Shown here: positions 42,305-51,283 of the stretch, one piece after another
Numbering within the stretch: position 1 is the stretch's first letter
How the letters are laid out: every line of letters starts with the position of its first letter
Source: Georgenia yuyongxinii
Lineage (GTDB): Bacteria; Actinomycetota; Actinomycetes; Actinomycetales; Actinomycetaceae
Assembly: GCF_006352065.1 (NCBI RefSeq)
Contig: NZ_CP040915.1
Location: forward strand, 2,170,001 to 2,234,000
Length of the DNA: 64,000 nucleotides
Direction: 5' to 3'
Notes under the pieces: model-generated
The model's database searches: none
Told to the model about the DNA's origin: nothing
The model's input: only the letters and a program-made list of their open reading frames with translations
Translations under genes and position numbers: made by a program

Positions 42305-43660
42305 CTACCGTCCCGCGAGGATCTGCCGCAGCCGTTCGAGGCGGGCTGTGATGTCCCGCTCATGGCCGTGCGCGGTGGGCTCGTAGTAGCGGGTGCCTGC
42401 GAGCTCGTCGGGGGCGTACTGCTGGGCGGCCACGCCGTGGGGGTAGTCGTGGGCGTACCTGTACCCGTCGCCGTGGCCGTGCTGCTTGGCCCCGGCGTAG
42501 TGCGCGTCGCGCAGGTGCGCCGGCACCGGGCCGGCCTTGCCGGCGCGGACGTCGGCCATCGCGGCGTTGATGGCCTTGTAGGCGGCGTTGGACTTGGGCG
42601 CGGTCGCGATGTGCACCACCGCCTCGGCGAGCACCAGGGACGCCTCGGGCATGCCGATCATGGCCACGGCCTGGGCTGCGGCGACGGCGGTCTGCAGCGC
42701 CGTCGGGTCGGCCATGCCGACGTCCTCGGCGGCGCAGATGACGACCCGGCGGGCGATGAAGCGTGGGTCCTCCCCCGCGACCACCATCCGGGCCAGGTAG
42801 TGCAGCGCGGCGTCGACGTCGGAGCCGCGCATGGACTTGATGAAGGCGCTGGTGACGTCGTAGTGCTGGTCGCCCGCGCGGTCGTAGCGCACGGCGGCGA
42901 CGTCCACGGCCCGCTCGACGGTCTCGAGGGTGATGACCCCCTCGCCACCGTCCTCCGCGGCACCCGCGGCGGCCTCGAGGATGGTCAGCGCCTTGCGGGC
43001 GTCGGCGCCGGCGAGGCGGACGAGGTGGTCCTCGGCGTCGGCGTCGAGAGTCAGGGAGCCGCCCAGGCCGCGCTCGTCGGTGACGGCGCGGTGGACGAGG
43101 GTGCGGACGTGCTCCTCCTGCAGCGGGCGCAGCGTGAGCAGGAGGGACCTCGACAGCAGCGGGGAGATCACGGAGAAGCTGGGGTTCTCGGTGGTGGCGG
43201 CCACGAGGGTGACCCAACGGTTCTCCACGCTGGGCAGCAGGGCGTCCTGCTGGGACTTGGAGAAGCGGTGAACCTCGTCGATGAACAGGACGGTCTCCGC
43301 GCCGGAGGTGACCAGGCGGCGGCGGGCCTCCTCGACGACGGCGCGCACGTCCTTCACGCCGGCGGTGACGGCGGAGAGCTCGGTGAAGCGCCGGCCGGAG
43401 CCATGCGCGACGAGGTACGCCAGCGTGGTCTTGCCCGTGCCGGGCGGTCCCCACAGGACCACCGAGGACGGACCGGCGCGGCGCGGGCCCTCTGCGGCTG
43501 GCTCGACCAGACGCCGCAGCGGGGAGCCGGTCTCGAGCAGGTGGTCCTGGCCGAGGACCTCTTCCAGGGACGCCGGCCGCATGCGCACGGCCAGCGGCGC
43601 CGTCGCCCCGACGACGGGCACGCCCGCGTCGTCGGCCCCGGCCGCCTCGAACAGATCCAT
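42305..43660 (-). CDS. rarA: Replication-associated recombination protein RarA (AAA+ ATPase)
   Basis: This 451-residue AAA+ ATPase of the clamp-loader/MgsA group acts at stalled replication forks. [17 protein letters not shown], Walker [10 protein letters not shown] (71-79), Walker [20 protein letters not shown], sensor [17 protein letters not shown] and the C-terminal tetramerisation region ([37 protein letters not shown]) are present. ATG 43660 gives the natural MDLFE N-terminus; 20 upstream codons are unconserved. The rarA-rpsD-alaS order is a common actinobacterial block. Confidence 0.96.
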   Translation of the reverse strand: MDLFEAAGADDAGVPVVGATAPLAVRMRPASLEEVLGQDHLLETGSPLRRLVEPAAEGPRRAGPSSVVLWGPPGTGKTTLAYLVAHGSGRRFTELSAVTAGVKDVRAVVEEARRRLVTSGAETVLFIDEVHRFSKSQQDALLPSVENRWVTLVAATTENPSFSVISPLLSRSLLLTLRPLQEEHVRTLVHRAVTDERGLGGSLTLDADAEDHLVRLAGADARKALTILEAAAGAAEDGGEGVITLETVERAVDVAAVRYDRAGDQHYDVTSAFIKSMRGSDVDAALHYLARMVVAGEDPRFIARRVVICAAEDVGMADPTALQTAVAAAQAVAMIGMPEASLVLAEAVVHIATAPKSNAAYKAINAAMADVRAGKAGPVPAHLRDAHYAGAKQHGHGDGYRYAHDYPHGVAAQQYAPDELAGTRYYEPTAHGHERDITARLERLRQILAGR

Positions 43661-43702
43661 GCCCCCGACCCTACTTCGCGCCGTGCCGCCCCCTTCCCGG
43701 CG

Positions 43703-43777
43703 AGATGTCATCGTCTCCACCAGATGTCATCTCCTCCGCCAGATGTCATCTCCGCCGGGACATGTCGCCGCTCGCGG
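43703..43777. repeat. Tandem 19-bp repeat array between rarA and the MMPL gene
   Basis: Units starting AGATGTCATC begin at 43703, 43722 and 43741, exactly 19 bases apart, and a degenerate fourth begins ACATGTCGCC at 43760. The core AGATGTCATCT is itself an inverted repeat (AGATG/CATCT around one base). The same unit and period recur near 56226 and, inverted, at 56295-56332. It lies between divergent genes, so it could be an operator array or a small mobile repeat. Confidence 0.8.
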
Positions 43778-43873
43778 CGCGGCCCCTGGGCGGACTGTGC
43801 CGCTCGAGGTGGCAGCGACATCACGCACGAGGGCGGGTGGCGGTGGCCGGGGCGGGGGCGGGCCGGTGCGAAG

Positions 43874-46156
43874 ATGTCCTGCGTGTTCGACCGTCTCGGC
43901 CGTCTGGCCACCCGCCGTCCACGCACGATCGTCGCCGTGTGGGCCGTGTTCGCGCTCCTGTGCGCGCTCACCGCGCTCATGGGCGTGACCGGGCAGGACC
44001 TCTTCGAACGGCTGCGCACCGGCGAGCCCACCGTCCCCGGCTCCGAGAGCCAGGAGGGCCGCGAGATCCTCGCCGACGCGGAGGACTCCGGCACCCAGGT
44101 CTCCTTCGTGGTCCAGGGCGCCGACCTGACCGACCCGGACCAGGTGACGGCCATCGGCGAGGCCCTCGCTCCCGCGCACGCCGACCTCGCCGAGATCCAC
44201 GGCGTCGACACCGTCGTGGACGCCTTCCTGCTGCCGGACACGGTCGCCAACCCGGCGGCGGCCGGGCTGGTCTCGACGGCGCGTGACGGCTTCCTCATGG
44301 TCGTCATGCTCGAGCCGACGCTGACCGAGGAAGCCGAGGAGAGCGCGCACGACCTCGTCGTCGCCCGCCTCGAGCGGGTGCCCGGCGAGCTCTCCGCCGC
44401 CGTGCCGGGGGTCACCGGCATCGCCAGCTCCTCCGCGATCCTTGCTCAGGAGGTCGTCGACCAAGTGCGCGAGGACCTGGTGACCGGGGAGACCGTGGCG
44501 CTGCCGGTCGCCCTGGCGATCATGGTGCTCGTCTTCGCCGGTTTCCTCTCCGCCGGGCTGCCGCTGGTGGGCGCGCTGGCGTCGATCGTCGGCGGGCTCG
44601 GCGTGCTGCTCGCGATGACGTACGCGATCGACATCGACTCCTTCGTCATCAACGTCGTGACGGTCCTCGGGCTCGGCCTCTCGATCGACTACGGGCTCCT
44701 CATCGTCTCCCGGTTCCGCGAGGAGGCGCACCGCCTGCTCGCCGAGACCGCCGCCGGGACGAGCGTGACCCCGCCGGCCGGGCTGCGCCGTCGGCGTCGC
44801 CATCGTGGCCACACGGTCGAGCAGGCGGTGCGCACCACGGTGGCGACGGCGGGCCGCACCGTGGCGTTCTCGGCTGTCACCGTCGCCCTGGCGGTCTCCG
44901 GCCTGCTCCTGCTGCGCCCGGAGGTGCTGCGCTCCATCGCCGCGGCCGGGGTGGCGGTGGTGCTGCTCGCCGTCCTGTCCGCGATCACGCTGGTGCCCGC
45001 GCTGCTCATGCTGCTGGGCGAGCGGATGCTGCGCCCCTCGCTGCTCGGCCGGGTCCCAGGCCTGCGCCGCGTGGTGAACGGGCTGGGCGACGTCGCCCCC
45101 GAGGACGGCGTGTTCTCCCGGCTGGCCCGGGGGGTGCACGCGCACCCCTGGATCGTTCTCGTCGGGACCCTCGCGGTGCTGGGACTGCTGGCCTCACCGG
45201 TCGCGGGCCTGCAGATGCGCAACTCCACCACCGAGCTGCTGCCCTCGCAGTCCCCGCAGCGCGACTACATCGCGACCCTGGCGGCGGACTACCCCGCGGC
45301 CACCGCGCCGGACGTCACGGTCGTCGCCCGGGCCGGCGCGGACGAGGTCGCCACCCTGGCCGAGGGGGTCACCACCCTCGAGCACGTCGCGGATGTTGCC
45401 GCCCCCGTCGCGCTCGACGGCTACAGCGTGCTCAACGTGTTCGTCGACACCGACGACGCCGGCAGCCTTGAGGCCGCCGCAGTCGTGCAGGACATCCGAG
45501 CGCTCGACCCCGGCTTCGAGACGTGGGTGGTGGGACAGGCCGCCAACCAGCTGGACTTCAACGCCGCCTTGGTGGAGGGGCTGCCGATCGCCGGCGGCAT
45601 CATCGTCCTGGCGGTCCTGGTGCTGATATTCCTCATGACTGGGTCTGTCCTCGTGCCCGTGAAGGCCATCGTGGTCAACGTCCTCTCGCTCGCCGCCTCG
45701 CTCGGCGTGACGGTGTGGGTGTTCCAGGAGGGGCACGGCGCCGACCTGCTCGGCTTCACCCCGCTCAGCGGCCTGGAGTCCTACGTGGTGGCGGTGGTCG
45801 TCGCGTTCGGCTTCGGCCTGGCGATGGACTACGAGGTCTTCCTGATCTCCCGGATCAAGGAGTACTGGGACGCCGGGTACTCCAACGACGAGGCGGTGGA
45901 GAAGGGGCTGCAGCGCTCGGGCCGGATCATCACCTCCGCCGCCCTGATCATCGTCGCCGTGTTCGCCGGGTTCATGGCCGGCGACCTCATCGTCATCAAG
46001 CAGGTCGGCTTCGCACTGGCCATCACGGTGCTCGTCGACGCCACCCTCGTCCGCATGCTGCTGGTCCCGGCGACCATGACGCTGCTCGGCAAGTGGAACT
46101 GGTGGGCGCCGGCGCCGCTGGCACGGCTGTACGACCGGCTCAAGATCGTGCACTGA
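43874..46156 (+). CDS. MMPL-family (RND superfamily) membrane transporter
   Basis: This protein of about 760 residues has two MMPL repeats, each with one helix, a large extracytoplasmic domain and a block of helices. Seen: the N-terminal RRPRTIVAVWAVFALLCAL helix, LGLGLSIDYGLLIVSRFREE (Asp-Tyr pair of the proton relay) in the first half, and AFGFGLAMDYEVFLISRIKEYWD in the second, with a His/Arg-rich loop near residue 300. Family members export lipids, siderophores or drugs. No regulator or lipid gene is adjacent, so the cargo is open. Start is ATG 43874 or GTG 43883; the open frame continues upstream across the rarA antisense strand without similarity. Confidence 0.88.
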   Translation: MSCVFDRLGRLATRRPRTIVAVWAVFALLCALTALMGVTGQDLFERLRTGEPTVPGSESQEGREILADAEDSGTQVSFVVQGADLTDPDQVTAIGEALAPAHADLAEIHGVDTVVDAFLLPDTVANPAAAGLVSTARDGFLMVVMLEPTLTEEAEESAHDLVVARLERVPGELSAAVPGVTGIASSSAILAQEVVDQVREDLVTGETVALPVALAIMVLVFAGFLSAGLPLVGALASIVGGLGVLLAMTYAIDIDSFVINVVTVLGLGLSIDYGLLIVSRFREEAHRLLAETAAGTSVTPPAGLRRRRRHRGHTVEQAVRTTVATAGRTVAFSAVTVALAVSGLLLLRPEVLRSIAAAGVAVVLLAVLSAITLVPALLMLLGERMLRPSLLGRVPGLRRVVNGLGDVAPEDGVFSRLARGVHAHPWIVLVGTLAVLGLLASPVAGLQMRNSTTELLPSQSPQRDYIATLAADYPAATAPDVTVVARAGADEVATLAEGVTTLEHVADVAAPVALDGYSVLNVFVDTDDAGSLEAAAVVQDIRALDPGFETWVVGQAANQLDFNAALVEGLPIAGGIIVLAVLVLIFLMTGSVLVPVKAIVVNVLSLAASLGVTVWVFQEGHGADLLGFTPLSGLESYVVAVVVAFGFGLAMDYEVFLISRIKEYWDAGYSNDEAVEKGLQRSGRIITSAALIIVAVFAGFMAGDLIVIKQVGFALAITVLVDATLVRMLLVPATMTLLGKWNWWAPAPLARLYDRLKIVH

Positions 46157-46282
46157 GCAGCGCTGTTCGGCCCCCACGCCGCTGCGGGTCAATGCCCTCT
46201 TCGTCCGGCCCGGGGATTAAGACTAGATCCCTAAAGGCGTTGGTATTCCGCCGATGTCAGCGGCCGCGCATAGGTTGTACTC

Positions 46283-46752
46283 ATGTTCGAAGACGAGCAG
46301 GTGAGTGCAACGGCAACCGACGGCGCCGAGGCCACAGTCGACTCCGGCACTGCCCCGGCCGGGCCGTGTTGTCCGGACGCGGCCGAGGATCTGGTGTGTG
46401 AGCACCTGCGGGCCTGGTACGCCGCGGAGCTGGCCGAGGTCCGCGCCGCCGAGGCCGCCGAGGTGGCCGCGCTGACCAGATGGCGGTACTGGACCGGGTC
46501 GCCCTGGCCCGCGAGGGCCACGAAGGCGCGGCCGAGTCCCTGGGGTGGGTCCCCGAGCACGACGACACGGCACCGGCGTGGGCCGCGCTGGAGCTCCTGC
46601 CCGTCACCGGGCTCGACGCCCTGTCCACCGTTGTCCCGCCCGACCCGGCCACCCTGCGGCCCGGCCCGGCCGCCGCGGACCTGCACCCGGACGTGCTCGC
46701 CGAGCTCCCCGGCGACACCGCCGCGAGATCGACAGCACCACAACACCCCTGA
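46283..46752 (+). pseudogene. Frameshifted N-terminal coding remnant, possibly of a DUF222/HNH-type protein
   Basis: An ATG at 46283 follows TAGGTT (46271-46276) by six bases, a leaderless promoter arrangement. It reads MFEDEQVSATATDG... CEHLRAWYAAELAEVRAAEAAEVAALT. Near 46475-46480 protein-like sequence jumps to another frame (MAVLDRVALAREG, then TAPAWAALELLPVTGLDALS) and stops at 46752. Codon usage looks coding on both sides of the jump and noncoding in the continuing original frame, which suggests a real frameshift. The family is uncertain; alternating Ala/Glu helices and the leaderless start resemble DUF222 proteins. About 250 bases after it hold nothing recognisable. Confidence 0.5.
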
Positions 46753-47002
46753 GCCCCACCATGAACCCCTTCACAAACCCGGCGTACTGAGGGCGGCACA
46801 CCTCACTGTCGCTCAAGGCTGCCCGTGGCTCGCACGGTCGGTCGAGGGCGCGGCCATCGCCAAGGCAACGATCGCCAGGCAACCGTCAAGGGCTCCGGCT
46901 TACCGGGACACCTCTCCCTCAGCCCGAGGCCCTCCCCGGCACAGCCCGTTGCAAACCCATCCGTCCTGCGGAGGAGCGGGCGTCCGCGAGAAGATGCAAT
47001 GC

Positions 47003-48235
47003 ATGACTCCATCTCGTACCGCGCACGGTGACCCTTCGCACAGCACGCTGGCGATCGTCGGTGGCTACGTCGTCCCCATGGACGGGCAGCCCATCGCGGG
47101 AGGAACGGTCCTCGTGGAAGCCGGCCTCGTCACTGCCGTCGGCACCGACGTCACGGTGCCCGATGGCACACCGGTCGTCAACGCCGAAGGTCGCTGGGTC
47201 CTGCCGGGATTCATCGACGCCCACGCCCACCTTGGGGTGGCCGAGGAGGGCGACGGCTGGGCCGGCGACGACACCAACGAGAAGACCGGTCCCAACATGG
47301 CCGCCGTCCGGGCGATCGACGCGATCAACATCGAGGACCTCGGCTTCCGTGACGCCCTCGAGGGCGGGGTGACCGCCGTCGTCGTCAAACCGGGCTCGGC
47401 CAACCCGATCGGCGGACAGACCGCGGCCATCAAGACCTGGGGCGGGCGCACGGTGGACGAGCAGGTCATCAAGGCCGAGGTCTCGGTGAAGTCGGCCCTC
47501 GGAGAGAACCCCAAGCGTGTCTATGGCGACCGGCACGAGATGCCGTCCACCCGTCTCGGCGTTGCTCGCGTCATCCGTGAGGCCTTCGTCGGCGCCCGCA
47601 ACTATGCCGCCGCCCGAGCGCACGCCGCTACCGAGGGCAAGCCGTTCGACCGGGATCTCACCAACGAGGTGCTTGCGCGCGTGCTGGACGGTGAGCTCGT
47701 GTGGGACCAGCACACGCACCGGCACGACGACATCGCCACCGCCATCCGGCTGGCCGAGGAGTTCGGCTACCGGCTCGTCGTCAACCACGGGACCGATGGC
47801 GCCAAGATCGCCGACGTGCTCGCCGAGAAGGGGATACCAGTGATCTTCGGACCGATGATCTCCAGCCGCTCGAAGGTCGAGCTGCGGGATCGGGGCTTCG
47901 CCAACCTCGCGCGCCTCGCCGAGGCCGGCGTCGAGGTGGCGATCACGACCGACCATCCGGTCGTGCCGATCAACTTCCTGGTCCACCAGGCGTCCTTCGC
48001 GGTCAAGGCAGGCCTCGACCGCGAGGTCGCCCTGGCGGCGCTGACTGTCAACCCAGCCCGGATGCTGGGTTTGGACGGCCGGGTCGGTCGGCTGGCGCCC
48101 GGCCTCGACGGCGACGTCGTCATCTGGTCCGGGGACCCGCTGGACGTCTACTCCTACGCCGAGGCGGTCTTCATCGCCGGGCGGGAGGTCTACAGCCGTG
48201 ATCAGGGGGTGCGCGAACGCAGCGACCTGCGCTGA
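47003..48235 (+). CDS. Metal-dependent amidohydrolase (imidazolonepropionase-like)
   Basis: This cytoplasmic hydrolase of about 410 residues belongs to the amidohydrolase superfamily. Seen: an N-terminal composite beta domain (LAIVGGYVVPMDGQPIAGGTVLVEAG), the metal motif GFIDAHAHLG, histidines in WDQHTHRHDDIATAIRLAEEFGYRLVVNHGTDG, and the late Asp in ITTDHPVVPINFLV. The end NPARMLGLDGRVGRLAPGLDGDVVIWSGDPLD is the usual return to the beta domain. The substrate is unknown. Start is ATG 47003, with an in-frame ATG at 46994 as alternative. It has its own upstream spacer and no operon partner. Confidence 0.88.
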   Translation: MTPSRTAHGDPSHSTLAIVGGYVVPMDGQPIAGGTVLVEAGLVTAVGTDVTVPDGTPVVNAEGRWVLPGFIDAHAHLGVAEEGDGWAGDDTNEKTGPNMAAVRAIDAINIEDLGFRDALEGGVTAVVVKPGSANPIGGQTAAIKTWGGRTVDEQVIKAEVSVKSALGENPKRVYGDRHEMPSTRLGVARVIREAFVGARNYAAARAHAATEGKPFDRDLTNEVLARVLDGELVWDQHTHRHDDIATAIRLAEEFGYRLVVNHGTDGAKIADVLAEKGIPVIFGPMISSRSKVELRDRGFANLARLAEAGVEVAITTDHPVVPINFLVHQASFAVKAGLDREVALAALTVNPARMLGLDGRVGRLAPGLDGDVVIWSGDPLDVYSYAEAVFIAGREVYSRDQGVRERSDLR

Positions 48236-48339
48236 CCCATCGCCCTCCACCGCCTTGGCCCCTCCGGGGGAGCCAGGCCGCCGGCAGCCAAGTCACGTAC
48301 GCTGGTTGAAAGTTGGACTATCTGGAACTGAGGTCACGT

Positions 48340-49428
48340 ATGAGCAGCGAAGCACCTGAGGTCGCCGGCACCGCAGCAAAGGTCGTCGAGCTTCCCGAGC
48401 ACGCCGAGGGCGGCAAGTACACGACCCCGGGCAAGGAGTACACCCGGGACACCCGCTACATCACCACGCGGATCACGGCCGACGGCGCCGACGGCTACCC
48501 CGTCGCGGCAGGCCGCTACCGGCTCGTCGCTGCCCGTGCGTGCCCCTGGGCGAACCGGGCGATCATCGTGCGCCGGCTGCTGGGTCTCGAAGACGCCATC
48601 TCGCTCGGCCTGCCCGGCCCCACCCACGACGCCCGGTCCTGGACGTTCGACCTCGACGACGGTGGTACGGACCCGGTCCTGGGCATCGAACGGCTCCAGG
48701 ACGCCTATTTCCGCCGGTTCCCGGACTACCCGCGGGGCATCACGGTCCCCGCGATCGTGGACGTCCCCACGGGCGCCGTCGTCACCAACGACTTCGCCCA
48801 GATGACCCTCGACCTCTCCACCGAGTGGACGGAGCTCCACCGCCCGGGCGCCCCCGACCTGTACCCCGAGCACCTGCGCGAGGAGATCGACGCCGTCAAC
48901 CGCAAGGTGTTTGCCCAGGTCAATAACGGCGTCTACCGCTGCGGGTTCGCCGGTTCTCAGGAGGCTTACGACCGCGCCTACGACCGGCTCTGGTCGGCGA
49001 TGGACTGGCTCGAGGAGCGGCTCACGCACCAGCGCTACCTGGTGGGCGACACCATCACCGAGGCGGACGTGCGCCTGTTCACCACGCTCGTCCGCTTCGA
49101 CGTCGTGTACCACGGGCACTTCAAGTGCAATCGCAACAGACTGACGGAGATGCCCGCGCTGTGGGCCTACGCCCGGGACCTCTTCCAGACGCCCGGATTC
49201 GGCGACACGGTGGACTTCCAGCAGATCAAGGAGCACTACTACGTCGTCCACACGGACATCAACCCCACGCAGATCGTGCCCAAGGGCCCGGACCTGTCGG
49301 GGTGGCTGACGCCGCACGGCCGCGAGGCACTCGGCGGGCGCCCGTTCGGTGACGGCACGCCGTCCGGCGCGGTCCGGGATGGTGAGCGGGTCGACCCCGC
49401 CCACACCGCCTCCTCGATGCGCGGCTGA
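48340..49428 (+). CDS. Glutathione S-transferase family reductase (Xi-class / ECM4-like)
   Basis: This 362-residue protein has a thioredoxin-like N-terminal domain with catalytic C68 in ACPWANRAIIVRRLLGL and a C-terminal all-helical domain (YLVGDTITEADVRLFTTLVRFDVVYHGHFKCNR). These are the hallmarks of glutathionyl-hydroquinone reductases. TGAGG six bases ahead supports ATG 48340. Most actinobacteria make mycothiol rather than glutathione, so the thiol used may be mycothiol; that is inference. It reduces thiol-conjugated quinones in other organisms. It converges on the lipoprotein gene. Confidence 0.88.
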   Translation: MSSEAPEVAGTAAKVVELPEHAEGGKYTTPGKEYTRDTRYITTRITADGADGYPVAAGRYRLVAARACPWANRAIIVRRLLGLEDAISLGLPGPTHDARSWTFDLDDGGTDPVLGIERLQDAYFRRFPDYPRGITVPAIVDVPTGAVVTNDFAQMTLDLSTEWTELHRPGAPDLYPEHLREEIDAVNRKVFAQVNNGVYRCGFAGSQEAYDRAYDRLWSAMDWLEERLTHQRYLVGDTITEADVRLFTTLVRFDVVYHGHFKCNRNRLTEMPALWAYARDLFQTPGFGDTVDFQQIKEHYYVVHTDINPTQIVPKGPDLSGWLTPHGREALGGRPFGDGTPSGAVRDGERVDPAHTASSMRG

Positions 49429-49440
49429 GCCGGCTCAGCC
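49423..49440. terminator. Perfect 18-bp palindrome between convergent genes
   Basis: GGCTGAGCCGGCTCAGCC reads the same on both strands. It includes the stop codon of the GST-like gene and ends five bases before the lipoprotein stop. Its symmetry and location suit a bidirectional terminator, though the lack of a loop means the hairpin must open a few central bases, and no T-run is present. Confidence 0.5.
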
Positions 49441-49444
49441 TCGA

Positions 49445-51196
49445 CTACTGATAGCTGACGAACGCGGGCGCGGGCTGCACCTGCATGGTCTGCTCCGGGG
49501 TGAGCATCGGGCTGTCCTCGTCGTAGAAGTTCTTCCAACCCCACCACCGGATGCTCGGGGCGTTGGCGTGCAGCGTGCTCCAGGTGGTCTGTTTGGCCGG
49601 CTGGGAGCCCTGCCCGTCGGCGTGCACCACGATCGCCAGCTCCGATCGCGACTGGTCGACCGCGTCCACGCCGGGGATCATCCGCACCTGGAACTGGTGC
49701 AGGATCAGCACCTTCTGCGGCAGGGAGTTCGCCCGGACCAGGTCCGCCAGCCAGGTGACCACCTGGTCGACCTCGGCGACGTCGACCTGACCGATCTGTC
49801 GCAGATGGACCTGGTCCGGCTTCAGCCGCCACTCCGGGTCCAGCGCCAGCCCCACGTTGGGCAGCTTCAGCAGCTCCTCGTAGCGCTTGGCCTGGGTGAG
49901 GAAATCCGTTCGGCCAGGCTGGAGGTCGAGGACGACGTACTGATCCTGCTCGTGCGCGAGGTCGACCAGCGGGCGCAGCTGCTCCACCGTCGCCTCGGCC
50001 GAGTAGTTCCCGTCGTCGCCCGGTCCGGCCGACGCCACGGTCGCGATGATCTCCAGGGCCGGCACCACCTGGGTGTCGGTCAGCGCTCGGAACGGCTCGG
50101 CGTGGGCACGTGCCCGCTCGGTCGTGGCGGCGGCGTCCTGCTCGCCCAGCACCCCCAGCGCACTGCTGCCCGGGTGCCCGTAGAGCGCGATGTAGGTCTT
50201 GCCCGGCAGGGCGAGCTGACCGCCGCCGGGCAGCTCGGTCCCCGTGCGAGCGGTCGCGACGCGCCAACCCAGCGTGCCGGCGTCGCCGAACGCGGTGCCC
50301 AGTCCCAGGACGACCTCGGGGGCGTTCGCCGCGGTCTCCTGGACGGACTCGGCGGTCGCGCGAGGGTCACCGGTGGGCACCACCTGAACCTTGGCACCCG
50401 CCACCCGCGCGTTGGCCACGGCGGCGGCCTGCTGGGGCTCGCCGGTGGTCATGACGACGACGGCCTCCGCCGCCGGCTCCGGCGGTGCGGAGAGCGGCAG
50501 CTCGGCGGCCTCGGCGGCCTCGGCGGTGGCGTCAGCCGACGGCGATTCATCGGTTTTGCCGGCTGTCGGTCCGGGAGTGGTCGACTCTTCGGTGTCCGGC
50601 GCCACCCCGGCCTCCGGCGCGGGCTCGGCCTCCGGCGCAGGCTCCGCGGGCTTGAGCAGCACCGGAGCCGCCGGGTCGAGACTCGCCACGGCGGCGACCT
50701 CGCCGCCGGCCGCCACCGGCTCCCCCGTGCCCCACGTCACCTCGAGCAGCTCGCCCAGCGCCTCGGCGTCCCGGGGCGCCTCGACCACCGCGACGTCCGG
50801 GGCGCCGTCGGGCAGGTCGGCGTCTCCCACCATGAGCACCGCCTCGGGATCCAGTCGCTCGAGCTCGCCGCGCACGACGGCGTCGTCACCGTCCACCAGC
50901 ACGGGCACCCCGAGGGCGCTGGCGGCGGACGCGCCCTGGAGCACCTCGACCTCGCTCGCCAGCACCACCACCGGCGCAGAGGTGAAGAACGCCCGGCTGG
51001 ACTCACCGGCCAGGCCCGCGGCGTCGTCGACCGCGAGCACGGCGGTCTCGGCAGGCACGGTCAGCGCGCTGACCGCAGGTTCGGGCGACGGCGACGGCGA
51101 CGGCGGGGTGCTCGTCGCGCCGTCGTCCTGACCGGCCGTGGTGCAGGCGGCCAGGAGGAGAGCGACGGGCAAGACAGTAATGGCGCGACGGCGCAC
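49445..51196 (-). CDS. Large secreted lipoprotein of unknown function
   Basis: This 583-residue protein starts at GTG 51196, with GGAAGGA about ten bases upstream. The signal peptide RRRAITVLPVALLLAAC ends in a lipobox. Next is a Ser/Pro spacer and a segment (about 40-150) of alternating LGVPVLVDGDD/LERLDPEAVLMVGDADLP type that recalls cell-wall-binding repeat 2. An Ala/Glu/Pro-rich disordered insert (about 185-245) follows, then a C-terminal alpha/beta domain (PALEIIATVASAGPGDDG, VVLDLQPGRTDFL, LALDPEWRL, ILHQFQVRM) with acidic residues like a glycosidase barrel. I do not assign an activity. It is close to the FUSC gene. Confidence 0.8.
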   Translation of the reverse strand: MRRRAITVLPVALLLAACTTAGQDDGATSTPPSPSPSPEPAVSALTVPAETAVLAVDDAAGLAGESSRAFFTSAPVVVLASEVEVLQGASAASALGVPVLVDGDDAVVRGELERLDPEAVLMVGDADLPDGAPDVAVVEAPRDAEALGELLEVTWGTGEPVAAGGEVAAVASLDPAAPVLLKPAEPAPEAEPAPEAGVAPDTEESTTPGPTAGKTDESPSADATAEAAEAAELPLSAPPEPAAEAVVVMTTGEPQQAAAVANARVAGAKVQVVPTGDPRATAESVQETAANAPEVVLGLGTAFGDAGTLGWRVATARTGTELPGGGQLALPGKTYIALYGHPGSSALGVLGEQDAAATTERARAHAEPFRALTDTQVVPALEIIATVASAGPGDDGNYSAEATVEQLRPLVDLAHEQDQYVVLDLQPGRTDFLTQAKRYEELLKLPNVGLALDPEWRLKPDQVHLRQIGQVDVAEVDQVVTWLADLVRANSLPQKVLILHQFQVRMIPGVDAVDQSRSELAIVVHADGQGSQPAKQTTWSTLHANAPSIRWWGWKNFYDEDSPMLTPEQTMQVQPAPAFVSYQ

Positions 51197-51283
51197 GAGG
51201 GATCGGTCCTTCCGGTGGATGCTGCGTCCGGGGGCCACGGTACGTGCCCGTCGGAGGCCGACAGGATTGCCGTGCCGAACGTC

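Noticed and set aside
42254-43873. Long open frame in front of the MMPL gene on the plus strand
   Set aside because: It is the antisense of rarA; family similarity begins only at about 43874.
46994-47005. ATGCAATGCAT palindrome at the amidohydrolase start
   Set aside because: Only five-base arms that include the two candidate start codons; likely coincidence.
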